From contig NC_070564.1 in the NCBI RefSeq assembly GCF_026914185.1, positions 7,502,001-7,566,000 of the forward strand: DNA of 64,000 nucleotides, given 5' to 3'. The translations under genes were made by a program, and so were the position numbers. Of this stretch, positions 31,217 to 40,807 are shown piece by piece. The stretch's first letter is position 1; every line of letters starts with the position of its first letter. This DNA comes from Puccinia triticina (lineage: Eukaryota; Basidiomycota; Pucciniomycetes; Pucciniales; Pucciniaceae). The notes below the pieces were generated by a model, which saw only the letters and a program-made list of their open reading frames with translations, was not told the origin of the DNA and made no database searches.

Positions 31217-32523
31217 ATGCCACCTCGAAAATCACGTCAAACTACGACCACCACCCAGCTCTCTGAATTGACACCAGCCACGCCAACAGCTCAGTCCCAA
31301 CCTCCAACCCAAACTGACCCTCCTCCGAAGCGCCGAGGCCCAAACTTTACCCCCGAGGAAGATGAGCAGCTTGCGAAGAGCTGGGCTGTAGTATCTCAAG
31401 ATGCAGTCACATCCAACAACCAAAAGGCTGCCGACTTTTGGGCTCGAGTCCTAGATGATTTCAATCAATTCACACCCGGACCCAAACGAGATGCGGATGG
31501 TTTATCTACCAGGTATGTTGTATCCAGCACAGTGGATCCTTTTATGAACCAGTGTATTCATTTACAAATTGATCCCTTCCCTTCCCATCAATCAGATGGA
31601 AACCCTTGCAACAGGCATGCCTCAAGTTCGATGCTCTTTACAATCAAATTGCCAATAACCCGGCATCTGGTACTTCACCCGATGATTGGATGTTGAATGC
31701 GCGAGGGATGTATCACGAGCAAGTCCACAAGCACTTCACCACCGACCGAGCGTGGATCCTCCTGAAGGATATTCCTAAATTCAAAAAACTCAGCGGCAAA
31801 GCTAAGAATGGTCGACCTTCCCACGCATCCGGCTCCCAATCACGACCACCAGATACCCTGTCACCAACCAAACCATCAAAATCCAATGTTCCCGCGGGAG
31901 CTCCAAAATCAAAAGACTGGGAACGACCTCCGGGGATCCACCGAGCCAAGTGCAATGTTACCAAAGATGAATACAAGCGAAAGAAAATGAAGCTGCTTGA
32001 ATCCTCGGAGAAGCAATTGGCCAAGCGGACTTTGGAAGCGAAACGTGCGAATGAAGAAGCCACCCAAGCAAACAATATTCAGGAAGAGTGGGTTGCTCTT
32101 GATCAAGAGAAGAATGAAATGACTCTTATGTTTCAAGATGTCAATGCCTGCACTGACGAGTATGCTCAAGCGTACCTGCTAGCCAAGAAGAAGTCCATCT
32201 TAGACAATTTGAAGAATGGTCGTGATACCTCCAACCACTCTGTCCAGCGATCTTCGAGAGCCTCCAATGAAAGAACCTCAAGGCCTCCAACTAGTGAGAA
32301 TGAAGGAACCTCAAGGCCTCCGACTAGCGAAAATGATGGAAACTCAAGGCCTCCGACTAGCGAGAAGGACAGCAATGATGATGAGTCGGAAGAGGAAGAA
32401 GATAAGTCGGATGAGGGAGAATCAGACCGCAAAAGCAACTCCGATCCAACTCAAACCCAGAACGCCGTTGGTCCAAGTCAAGAGGAGGAATTTCCCCTAC
32501 ATCCTGACCTTGCATTTATGTAG
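31217..32523 (+). CDS. Harbinger Myb/SANT-like DNA-binding protein
   Basis: Two exons, 31217-31512 and 31596-32523, with a GT-AG intron; the spliced frame is 1224 bp (407 aa). After a Thr/Pro-rich start, residues about 41-90 form a Myb/SANT-type segment (R-R-G-P-N-F-T-P-E-E-D-E-Q-L-A-K-S-W, then K-A-A-D-F-W). A second conserved block W-K-P-L-Q-Q-A-C-L-K-F follows the intron, as in trihelix-like Harbinger ORFs. A long charged, probably coiled-coil region (about 230-310) precedes three near-identical repeats of the motif SRPPTSEN and an acidic tail. In PIF/Harbinger elements this protein escorts the transposase to the DNA ends. It appears intact, unlike its partner. Confidence 0.88.
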
Positions 32524-32905
32524 CTTTCACGTCTATTTTTTTCATTTCCTATGAAATCTTATCTCAATCTGTTCTCCTTTGTTATAATCTTCAATCCATG
32601 AGAGAAATGAAGAGATCGATCGATCTCTATGACATTGTCCGATCTCAATTGATCTCAGAGATTGATTTATTGATCTCTATGAGATCTATGTATCAATCTG
32701 TTTGAGCTCAATGAGAGAAAACAAAGTGCAAGGGACTTTGATATCTATTGAGTGTCCAGACTGACTGGTAGATCGAGAGAGAAAAACAAATCAATGGAGA
32801 CAGGCATTGATGGTAGATCAAGAGATAAAAACAAAACAGTGGAGACAGCAATTTTGAGAACAAAGAGATAAAAAACAAGATGGGCTTTGATTTCAACTTT
32901 TGAAT
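32524..32905. other. Gap between the convergent Harbinger genes
   Basis: Non-coding stretch between the two stop codons, rich in GATCTCTATGAGATC-like and GAGAGAAAAACA words that pair with each other. It presumably holds both 3' ends. No separate gene is visible. Confidence 0.6.
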
Positions 32906-34144
32906 TCACTTGTTGTCTGAAGAGCTATCGCTATTGTGGTTGGGTGTGTTGTCATCAGATGTATCAGATTGGACTGCCTTATCCCATAGGTTTGCAATGA
33001 GGTCGCTGGTCAGTTTACGATTGACAAGTTGTGATCTCATCTCGATTTCTCGTACGCGTTGCTCAAGAATGGTGTACGGTGTATCTCGCGGAGGAATGAG
33101 CTTCGTTGAGGAGGCAAGTGGAGGGTACGATTTTGGCTCGGCTTGCAATTCCACAATCATGTTATGAAGGATAATACAAGTCTTCAGGATTGCTGTAATG
33201 TCGTCCGAGTACCACTGCATAGCTGGTTTTTTTAGGATTTGGAATTGTCCTTGTAATATACCGAATGTACGTTTGATATCTTTTCGGACTGATTCTTGTC
33301 TTTTGACGAAGATCTTTTTGGCCCGGTCTGCAGTGTCTGAAAGTGATTTGGACTGAATCAGAGTCGACCAAGGATCGTAGATGCCATCAACAAGATAATA
33401 AGGCATTTTGTATGTGTTTTCGCCAAGTTGAAACTCTACACCCCAGGAAGTCCCGTCAAGTAGCAACTGAAAGAGCGGTGATCGGTCTAGAACGTTCTTG
33501 TCGTTTAAGCAACCCGGTGTTCCAAAAAAACAGTGCCAAACCCAAGTGTCCTTGGTCGCGGTGGCCTCCAAAACAATTGTTGGGGTCTTTTCCTTCCCTT
33601 CGAACTGACCGGCTGATTCCGTTGGGCAATTTTTCCAAGCCCAGTGCATGCAATCGAGGCTTCCAATACATCCTGGGAAACCTCTCGCAGCATTCTCCTC
33701 CAGAATCCTTTTCAAATCCTTGTCGTTTGGAGCTCGTAAGTACGTTGGGCCGTGAAATTCTTGGATTGCCCCGCAAAAAACTTCCATGTTTTGTCTGGCA
33801 GTTGTTTCAGCCAGCCGACAGTATTTGTCCGTTGCGTCAAGCGGAAGTCCATAGGCTAGTTGTTGGATGGCTGCTGTTATCTTCTGATGGGGGCTCAATC
33901 CCAGTTTTCCGGTGCAATCCTATCAAGAAAAAGGAGAATTTCACTGTTTGCTGCTTGGGAATAAAAACATGCATACGTACTGCTTTTTGAACAAAATAAG
34001 GATAATTTTTGGTGAGATCCTCTATGATACGGACAACCAGACCTCTCTCCATACAAAACCTTTGGCAAAAGTCGCGAGAGTTGTAGCGGCTGGACTTGCT
34101 GAAGTAATCCTTCATCATCGATTCATGGTGCTTCAAGTGGTCTC

Positions 34145-34335
34145 TGTTAGGAACTGTCTGTCGGGATGTGGAGGCCTTCCGGTGAGTCTAGCTAAATGAT
34201 AGATTGCTAGATGGGGAAAGCAGGATGATCTCTCCCCGGGTCCCTCTAATGCTAGGGACCTGTGACATGTACATACAACAGTGACATGCCCTCCCTGAGG
34301 TAGGTTACGGCGCGCTGGCGCGGCAGCTCATAACA
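34145..34335 (-). repeat. 3' LTR of Gypsy B
   Basis: A 191-bp repeat, TGTTAGGAACTG to CATAACA on the plus strand. It matches 40016-40206 except for T/C near 34309 and the penultimate base. Confidence 0.9.
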
Positions 34336-34421
34336 CTACCCCGCCCTTAACGCCCAAGCCCCCGGCTCTGCGTCCTAATCCCCGGGTGGCGTCAAAAAAC
34401 CCCGTAGGGAAAAGCCAACCC

Positions 34422-37400
34422 TTACTTGAATCGCCGTGACCGCCGATGTCCATCCGCCGCGTTGGGAAATCTTTTGTTGAATTGTTCAAGTAGATCTTGA
34501 CAGTGCTTGAGGTTGATGGCCGGCTCCCACAAGTTTTCGTCCGGTCCGTAGCCCTTCCATCCCACCAAGTATTCCAATGTTCGTCTTTTCCGCCTACAGT
34601 CCAATATTTCCTCCACTTCCCACTCCTCTTCGCCTTCTACCTCGATTGGTCCTGGCTCGGCCGCTGTCCTCCCCTCAATGGTGTCCGGGACCGCCTTCCT
34701 GAGTACTGAAACGTGGAAATTTGGGTGTACCCCCTTCATAGAGGGCGGTAGTGTCAGTGTGTATACGGATGGGGATACTTTATTAGAAATAAAATACGGT
34801 CCTAGCCACCGATGAGACAATTTCGGGCTTGGTCGCGTTGTCGAGATGTTTCTGCTATTGAGCCAAACCGCGTCGCCGACGCTCCAAGAAGGAGTTTTGC
34901 GCACCCGTTTGTTGAAATGCCTCTTCATGGCCGCCTGCGCTTCTTCCAGGCTGGCCTTCAGTTCCTCTTGTACCCCGACGAGTCCTTTGAGCTGTGCTTC
35001 AACTGCTGGGAGACACTGTCCTGCCGAGGGGACACCGCCAATTGTCGCATCAAAGCCGTAGTTGGCCTTAAAGGGCGACATCCCTGTCGACGCGTGGTCG
35101 TGGTTATTGTACGCGAACTTGGCGGTGGCCAGAATGGGCTCCCAATTGTCCTGTTGATAATTGACAAAGTGCCGTAAGTACTGCTCGACGACTTTGTTGA
35201 CGATCTCCGACTGGCCGTTGGTCCGTGGGTGATAAGCGGTGGAGGGGCACAGTCGAATGCCCAATGATTTACTGAGCTCCTTGGTGATTTGCGAAATAAA
35301 GATACTCCCTCGATCTGAAATGATCGTCTTGGGCGTCCCGTGCAGTTTCCACACATGGCGAAGCATCAGGTCTGCTAGCTCCCCGGCCGTAGTCGTCTTT
35401 TGGCATGGGATGAAGTGGGCCATTTTAGTCAGCCGATCCACCACGGTCAGGATGCTATCTGCCCCATTCGACTCTGGCAGATCAGTGATAAGATCATAAG
35501 AGATATTGGTCCAAGGTCCTGCCGGTATGGGGAGCGGTTCCAGAGTTCCTTGGGGTTTCTGCGTTGACGCCTTGACTTGTTGACATGAGTCACACCCGTC
35601 TACGTACTTGTTGATGAACTTTTTCATCGATGGCCATGTGAAACAGCGCCTGATCAGCGCCAACGTCTTAGCTCGTCCTGGGTGGCCCGCTGGTCGACAG
35701 TCGTGGCGGCTTTGCGCTATTGCTCTTTTGATTGAGGCATCCGCTGGCACTTCGATCCTTCCGTTCCGGTATAGCACACCATCCGCCCAGACATACTGGT
35801 CTGCGCCCGTTCCATCCGCCTGCATCTTCTCCGCTAACTCAGTCAGTCTTTGGTCATGTGCTGTGGCGGTGCGAATCAGACTTATCAGTTCGGTGTCTGT
35901 ACGGATCAGGTTACCCTCTGCGGCTTCCAGGGGATCTTCCACTCCTGCGCCGAGTACATCCGCCTCAAAGTACCCCTCGGCATCGTCCAGGTCGATAGTC
36001 TCATCCACAAACCACTCGTCCACTTCAGCCCACTCTAGTTCGGATACCGCAGCAAAGGTTTTGGGTGTGATGTTTTCCGGTCGAAGTAGCTGGCCGAACA
36101 AAAGTTTATACTCCTTGCTGGGTGCCAGATCCAGGCGTCTTGATAGCGCATCCGGCTTAGTTGCCTGTCTCCCGGGTCGAAATACGATTTCGAAATCAAA
36201 ATTACCTAATGTCTCGGCCCAACGCGCTTGCCGTCGCGTGAGACTCTTGCTGGTCATGAAGCTCTCAAGGTTTCGGTGATCAGTGTAGACTATGGCTTTT
36301 AGGCGGTTGGGTTTACCCTCGAGGTAGTGGCGCCATTCTTTGAAGGCCGCAACAATAGCTAACAACTCCTTGTCAAAGATTTCATAATTTCGTTCCACCT
36401 GAATGAGAGATCTTGACAGATATGCTACCGGGTGTAGCTCCTTATCCTTCTTGCATACCTGTGATAACACCGCTCCCAGTGCAAAATCGGAACAATCGCA
36501 TTCTAGAAGGAATGGTCGGTATGGGTCCGCAATCTTCAGGATGGGGGCCGTTGTGAAAGCCGTCTTCAATGACTCAAACGCTTTGTTGCAGCGCTCGTCC
36601 CAAATGAACCGCGACTCTGCCTTCGTGAGATCATGCAGCGGTCTGGTAGTCCTGGAAAACTGGTCAATAAATCGTCGATAGAAGTTAGCAAAGCCAACGA
36701 ATTGTTGCAACTCGGTGACGTTACTGGGGGCCGACCAATCTGTTACCGCCTTGACTTTGGCCGGGTCCATCCTCACGCGGTTGCAGGATATAAGCAGGCC
36801 TAAGTATTCAACCTCGTCCTTTGAGAATTCGCACTTCTCAGGTTTGAGCCAGAGTTGGTGTTTGCTGAGTGTCTCCAGCACGCTGCGTACTGCTTCCTCG
36901 TGGTTGGTCCCCTGTTGAGTGTAGACCATGATGTCATTGAGATACGCCGCCGTATCCTTCCCAATCCTGCCGAGCAGGATGTCCTGCATAAATAACTGGA
37001 AGAACCCAGGCGCGCCGGTCGGTCCAAACGGCATCTTGAGTGGTGCGAACTGGCTGGCGTGGCAGACGAATGCCAACTTCTCTTCGTCGCCCTCCGCGAC
37101 CCGCAGGTTCCCGTAAGCATTCCGCAGGTCAAGTTTGGTGAACTTGTCAGCGTTGAGCAGGCTATCCACCAATTCCATTGTCAAAGGGAGGGGGTACTTG
37201 TTCTTTACCGTGAGCGCATTCAATTTGCGATAGTCGAAGCATGGTCAAAGATTCCCATCTTTTTTGCCTGTGAACAGCACCGGCGCCGCCCACGGGGACG
37301 TCGTCCTTCTGATTTTCCCGTTTTCAAGACCCTCTCTGACAAGTTTATCCAGCGCATCTGTCTCCGCCGGGGAGAGGGGGATTATTCGGCTGGCCTGTGG

Positions 37401-38855
37401 CACCGCTCCTGGGACAAGATCCACCCTGAAGTCGTACTTGCGCCTGGGGGGTAGCCGCTGTGCCTCGGTTTTGCGGAACATGTTAATGTACCCATGGTAC
37501 TCTCGGGGCACCATCTCTTCTAGCGTCTTGGATGGCTCCGCACTACGCGCATCCGCTGCCAGCTTTGCCGAAGTGGACCAAGAAGTATTCGCCGCGCATA
37601 CCATGCTCGGGACCTGTTCGATCAAATTCGGAAGATGTGCCCGCTTGCCAGATGCTCCTAACTCCGTCTGTGAGTGGGGGTAGGAAGTGGACTCACATCG
37701 CGGGGGTGTTGTTCCGCATAAAGCGCGCACCCCCTCGTCATTGAACCTCGCGTACCTCCCTACGGGCTCCTCCCCGTCGGTGGAGGTTTTTGTCGGTCTA
37801 GACGAAGCCGCCGAAGCAGCCGCGATGGTCCCCTGTCCCGCATCCGGTCGCGTGTGGTCGTTGTTGTTGGCCAACTCTGGGAGTGGTGGTACTGTCGGCG
37901 TCTGCGTGGGAAGTTCCAGAATGTGTACCCGCTTGCCAGATGCTCCTAAATCTGTCTGGGAGTGGGGGTTGAAAATGGACTCACATCGCGGGGGCGTTGT
38001 TCCGCATAAAGCGCGCACCCCCTTGTCATTGAACCTCGCATACCTCCCTACGGGCTCCTCCCCGTCGGTGGAGGTTTTTGTCGGTCTAGACGAAGCCGCC
38101 GAAGCGGCTGCGATGGTCCTTTGGCCTGTGGTCTTCTGAGGGTGACTTCCGCCGCCGATTGGCTCCGGATGTAGTGGCGTTGTCGGCATCTGTGTGGCAA
38201 GTCCTAGAATATGTACCCGCTTGCCAGTTGTTCTTACTGGGCTAAGTGAGGCGGAAGAAATGGGGGACTCACATCGCGGGGGTGTTGTTCGGCATAAAGC
38301 ACGCACCCCCTCGTCAAATCTCCTCGCTTGCCTCGCCCCGGGCTCCACCCCGTCCTGCAAGGTTTTTGTCGGAGTTGACGACACTGTCTCGGCAGTGGCG
38401 ATCCTCATTGGGCTGGGCTCCAATAATCGGTTGCGCCAGTCGATCCTGTGCCCGTGAACTCTGATCCAGGGCATTCCTAGGATTCCGTCGTAGGTGTCCT
38501 TGAGAGTGGTGACGATGAAGGTGGATGGGTTCGGGTCGCGATCGAGTAATAGGTCTACCTCCTGGGCCGACCGGCTGCGAGAGCCGTCGAAGCCGGATAT
38601 GGTCCTTACTGTGGCTGAACTGACAAGTTCCAGGCCCACTCTGGCGGCGAACACCTCGCCTAAGACATTGTGGGTGGCGCCAGAGTCTAACAGGAAGACA
38701 CCTGAGATGGGGGTTGTGGCTCGGGGATTGTGTAGCGGGTAGAAGGTCAGGCTGACGAACAGCCTAGGGTCCATTGCATTCTTAATGATGAGATTACAAG
38801 ATCCTACTCTAGCTAACACGTTATCCCTACTGCTTGGGTGCGGCACAACCGTCAC
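34422..38855 (-). pseudogene. Gypsy B Pol: protease, RT, RNase H, integrase, chromodomain
   Basis: One frame of 1478 codons broken by a single TGA at 37245-37247, at the arginine expected in the RT motif K-K-D-G-N-L-x-P-C-F-D-Y-R. The protease site is L-L-D-S-G-A-T. A proline/threonine-rich linker with about three repeats of some 96 residues separates protease from RT. The RT catalytic box reads Y-L-N-D-I instead of Y-L-D-D-I (36936-36938). RNase H (E-C-D-C-S-D-F-A and Y-T-D-H-R-N-L) and integrase (zinc module, then D in S-Y-D-L-I, D in S-D-R-G-S, E in G-Q-S-E-I) look complete. The last 70 residues hold a chromodomain (E-W-E-V-E-E-I-L-D, then W-K-G-Y-G-P-D-E-N-L-W-E-P), which would target integration to marked chromatin. 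This copy is inactive. Confidence 0.92.
37640..38310 (-). repeat. Three tandem repeats of about 290 bp in the Gypsy B protease-RT linker
   Basis: The block containing ACTCACATCGCGGGGG and CATAAAGCGCGCACCCC starts at about 37690, 37978 and 38270. The encoded repeat includes G-V-R-A-L-C-G-T-T-P-P-R-C-E-S. The first two copies are the closest to each other. Spacing is 288 and 292 bp, with the reading frame kept, so expansion of the linker was tolerated while the element was active. Confidence 0.85.
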
Positions 38856-39859
38856 TCCTGAGCGTCGCCATTTTTTGACTCATCGGCCCTTCCCGCGCCT
38901 CCGCTCGTCCCCTCGCCCACGGTCAAACGTCGGACTTGATCTTCTAACTCGGCGATCCGCGCGCCGTATCGGCCTTTCCCCTTCCCCTTCTTTGGACACG
39001 CCCTCGCTATGTGACCCTTCTCCCCGCAGTGGAAACATTGCCCCGCCTTCATCATGCTGACTTTATCCGAGTTCGAGAGCGTCCCTCGAAATGCTGAGAC
39101 GTCCATGGCGTTGGGGTCAATCGAGGGGTTGGGATCCATCGCGCTCGTGTCCGCGCCGTTGATCTCATTGTCGATCTTCAGGGCCAGGTTGGAAAGGTCA
39201 GTGAGCGCCGTGAATTGAGCCCTCGCAAGGACTAGGGCTAGCCGAATATCCTTCTTGAGGCCCTGATGGTATTGGCTCATGAGGGTGGCCATCTCCCAAC
39301 CGGTGTTGGACGCATGTTGGTTGAACTGAAAAGTATAGTGTGCCACGGACTTCGTTTGTCGGAGTTGTCGCAGCGCTTTCTCGGCTCTAGATCTCCGCTT
39401 GGTGTCGTAGTACATCATCTGAAAAGCGGTAGCGAACTCGAGATAGGAAACCGGCTGGCCAGCGAAGAGTTTAGTCGTGAAAGGCTGGGCCCATTCGCTA
39501 GCTTGGCCGGTAAGCTACGAGATCGAAAAGATAATCTTACTCCGGTCATCAGGGAACATTCGAGGGTTAGAGAGAACGTAGAGGCCGATCTGAGTCACGT
39601 AGACCTCGGCCTTTGGTCCTTGCGTGCCATCATATTTATCCGGTAGGCCAATCTTAGGCCCTTTCACGCTGGCGTCCTCTGGGGCCTGGGGCGCGTTCGG
39701 TGGCTGGCCTGGGACTAGGGGTATGACGGCGGGAGCAACCATGCCCGTTTGGGCCGCCGCTAGGTCGGCCTCGGCTCTTTGTTGCAGGGCTTGTTCTTCC
39801 TGGATGGTGGCTGCGAGCTCTTCCACTCGGGCTCGTAGCGTTGCTGGATCGTCGGCCAT
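38852..39859 (-). pseudogene. Gypsy B Gag with one premature stop
   Basis: The ATG is at 39857-39859. A short coiled-coil N-terminus (residues about 8-35) leads into a Gypsy gag capsid region. The in-frame TAG at 39515-39517 lies just before L-T-G-Q-A-S-E-W-A-Q-P-F. The rest is open to a CCHC knuckle C-F-H-C-G-E-K-G-H-I-A-R-A-C and a basic tail. The stop overlaps the start of the pol frame by a few bases. Gag would form the virus-like particle. With the stop this copy cannot make full-length Gag. Confidence 0.87.
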
Positions 39860-40004
39860 CTGGATTCGTGGTAGTCAGTCGGGGTTTCTGTGTGGTTTGG
39901 TTCTGGTTGGTGTTCTGGGGATGGGTTTCTGTGGGGTTCGGTTTGGTTTCTTCGGTTTTCTGTTTTGGATCCTCACTAGTGTCGGCCTCGGCTCCCGTGT
40001 AGAG

Positions 40005-40014
40005 ATCTAGCAAT
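40005..40014 (-). promoter_or_regulatory. Putative self-primer binding site of Gypsy B
   Basis: Read on the minus strand, ATTGCTAGAT starts one base after the 5' LTR. It is the exact reverse complement of ATCTAGCAAT, which occurs inside the same LTR (complement of 40074-40083). There is no TGG that would pair with a tRNA end. Tf1/sushi-type chromoviruses prime with the 5' end of their own RNA, so this predicts an RNA start near 40083. Pairing is seen; mechanism is inferred. Confidence 0.55.
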
Positions 40015-40015
40015 A

Positions 40016-40206
40016 TGTTAGGAACTGTCTGTCGGGATGTGGAGGCCTTCCGGTGAGTCTAGCTAAATGATAGATTGCTAGATGGGGAAAGCAGGATGAT
40101 CTCTCCCCGGGTCCCTCTAATGCTAGGGACCTGTGACATGTACATACAACAGTGACATGCCCTCCCTGAGGTAGGCTACGGCGCGCTGGCGCGGCAGCTC
40201 ATAAAA
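40016..40206 (-). repeat. 5' LTR of Gypsy B
   Basis: A 191-bp repeat serving as promoter of the minus-strand element. If the self-priming model holds, U3 spans about 40084-40206 and R/U5 40016-40083. Confidence 0.9.
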
Positions 40207-40807
40207 GTCTTGGTCTTTGTTCGGCTGCCGCATTTTCTTGGGTGGTGGACGTGTTTCTTCATCAGAATCGCTAGAATCAAGCTTGTCATCGAGGTCGCTA
40301 TCTAGAATATGTTGGACCGTTCTCCGATTCTGCTGAGCAATCCTGCAAACGATTAACCTGCGGCGTCGAGATTCGGATTGATCGGGAAATGGAAGGAAGC
40401 TTGTCCGAAGCATCGTGCTTGGTTTCGAAGCCGATGTGGTTGTTTGGAGTAAGTTGAAGGGGCATCAGTTACTCCTCATTTTGCTCCGTACCGATGTGGT
40501 TGCCCCCCCGGGGTAGTGCTAATCCAGGAGTAAAGTTGAAATTTAATCCCGCACCGATGCGGTTGCTCTAATTACATATAGCATAATAGATGCATTGTTG
40601 CTTTCATTCAGATTTCATGTAAGTAACATGGGGCAAATATCAAATGCACAGTCCCTGTGCAGAGGGGTTCACAGGGCTGTCACTCTCATGACAGCTGCAT
40701 GACAAAATTTCATATAAAGTTGACAGGCACACACATGTCTGTCATGAGTGGTGACAGGACTGTGAAACCTGTAGTGCAATCATGAAACATTTTTGCATGT
40801 GGTGATA

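Larger units (their letters stand above)
34145..40206 (-). mobile_element. Gypsy retrotransposon B (chromovirus), inserted in Harbinger transposase
   Basis: 191-bp LTRs at 34145-34335 and 40016-40206 differ at about two bases. The target duplication is GTCTC / GTCTT (34140-34144 and 40207-40211), with one mismatch. Gag lies at 38852-39859 and Pol at 34422-38855, ending in a chromodomain, so this belongs to the chromovirus branch. Lesions: a gag stop, a pol stop and an altered RT active site. The inferred primer site pairs with the LTR itself (see 40005-40014), a Tf1/sushi-like feature. Confidence 0.92.
32906..40413 (-). pseudogene. Harbinger DDE transposase, split by Gypsy B, catalytic Glu changed
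   Basis: Pieces on the minus strand: 40207-40413, then after Gypsy B 33981-34139, an intron (33920-33980, GT-AG), then 32906-33919. Joined they give one open frame of 459 codons. The DDE_Tnp_4 core shows the first Asp in G-S-L-D-C-M-H-W and the second in Y-L-V-D-G-I-Y-D-P. The third position, normally Glu in R-K-D-x-E-R-x-F-G, reads Lys (R-K-D-I-K-R-T-F-G) at 33272-33274. The enzyme would cut and join the transposon ends in the nucleus, but this copy is disabled twice: by insertion and by loss of the catalytic glutamate. Confidence 0.9.
30992..40568. mobile_element. PIF/Harbinger DNA transposon, complete but split by Gypsy B
   Basis: The terminal inverted repeat GAGCAACCACATCGGT (30992) matches the right end, which reads ACCGATGCGGTTGCTC to 40568. 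TAA flanks both sides (30989-30991 and 40569-40571), as expected for Harbinger. It encodes two convergent genes: a Myb/SANT-like protein (31217-32523, +) and a DDE transposase (- strand, N-terminus at 40413). A Gypsy element (34145-40206) splits the transposase gene; without it the transposon is about 3.5 kb. Extra AACCRCATCGG copies near both ends look like transposase-binding subterminal repeats. Confidence 0.93.
27218..40600. mobile_element. Miniature element with CAACRATG ends and 7-bp target duplication
   Basis: The left end CAACGATGCATCTATATT (27218) is matched in reverse complement by the right end, which finishes GATGCATTGTTG at 40600. CTTTCAT flanks both sides (27211-27217 and 40601-40607). 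Net of later insertions it is about 743 bp. Its interior (30317-30988) is dense in the words TTAGCG and CGCTAA on both strands and has no gene. A second element with the same CAACGATG start and also a 7-bp duplication lies at 42096-42503. The superfamily is not obvious: hAT elements give 8 bp. Confidence 0.72.
27119..40804. mobile_element. CACC-ended miniature TIR element, outermost layer of the nest
   Basis: The left end CACCACATGCAAAATTGG (27119) is mirrored at the right end, CATTTTTGCATGTGGTG (to 40804). Further inward similarity includes TTCATGA, ACAGGTT and AGTCCTGT. ATA flanks both sides (27116-27118 and 40805-40807), a plausible 3-bp target duplication. Without everything inserted in it the element is only about 296 bp. 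CAC-beginning ends with a 3-bp duplication resemble CACTA elements, but there is no transposase to confirm this. Confidence 0.65.

Noticed and set aside
39515..39517. Gypsy B gag TAG as a TCG-to-TTG change
   Set aside because: The likely ancestral codon is TAC or TAT, which needs a transversion, so it does not fit the bias.
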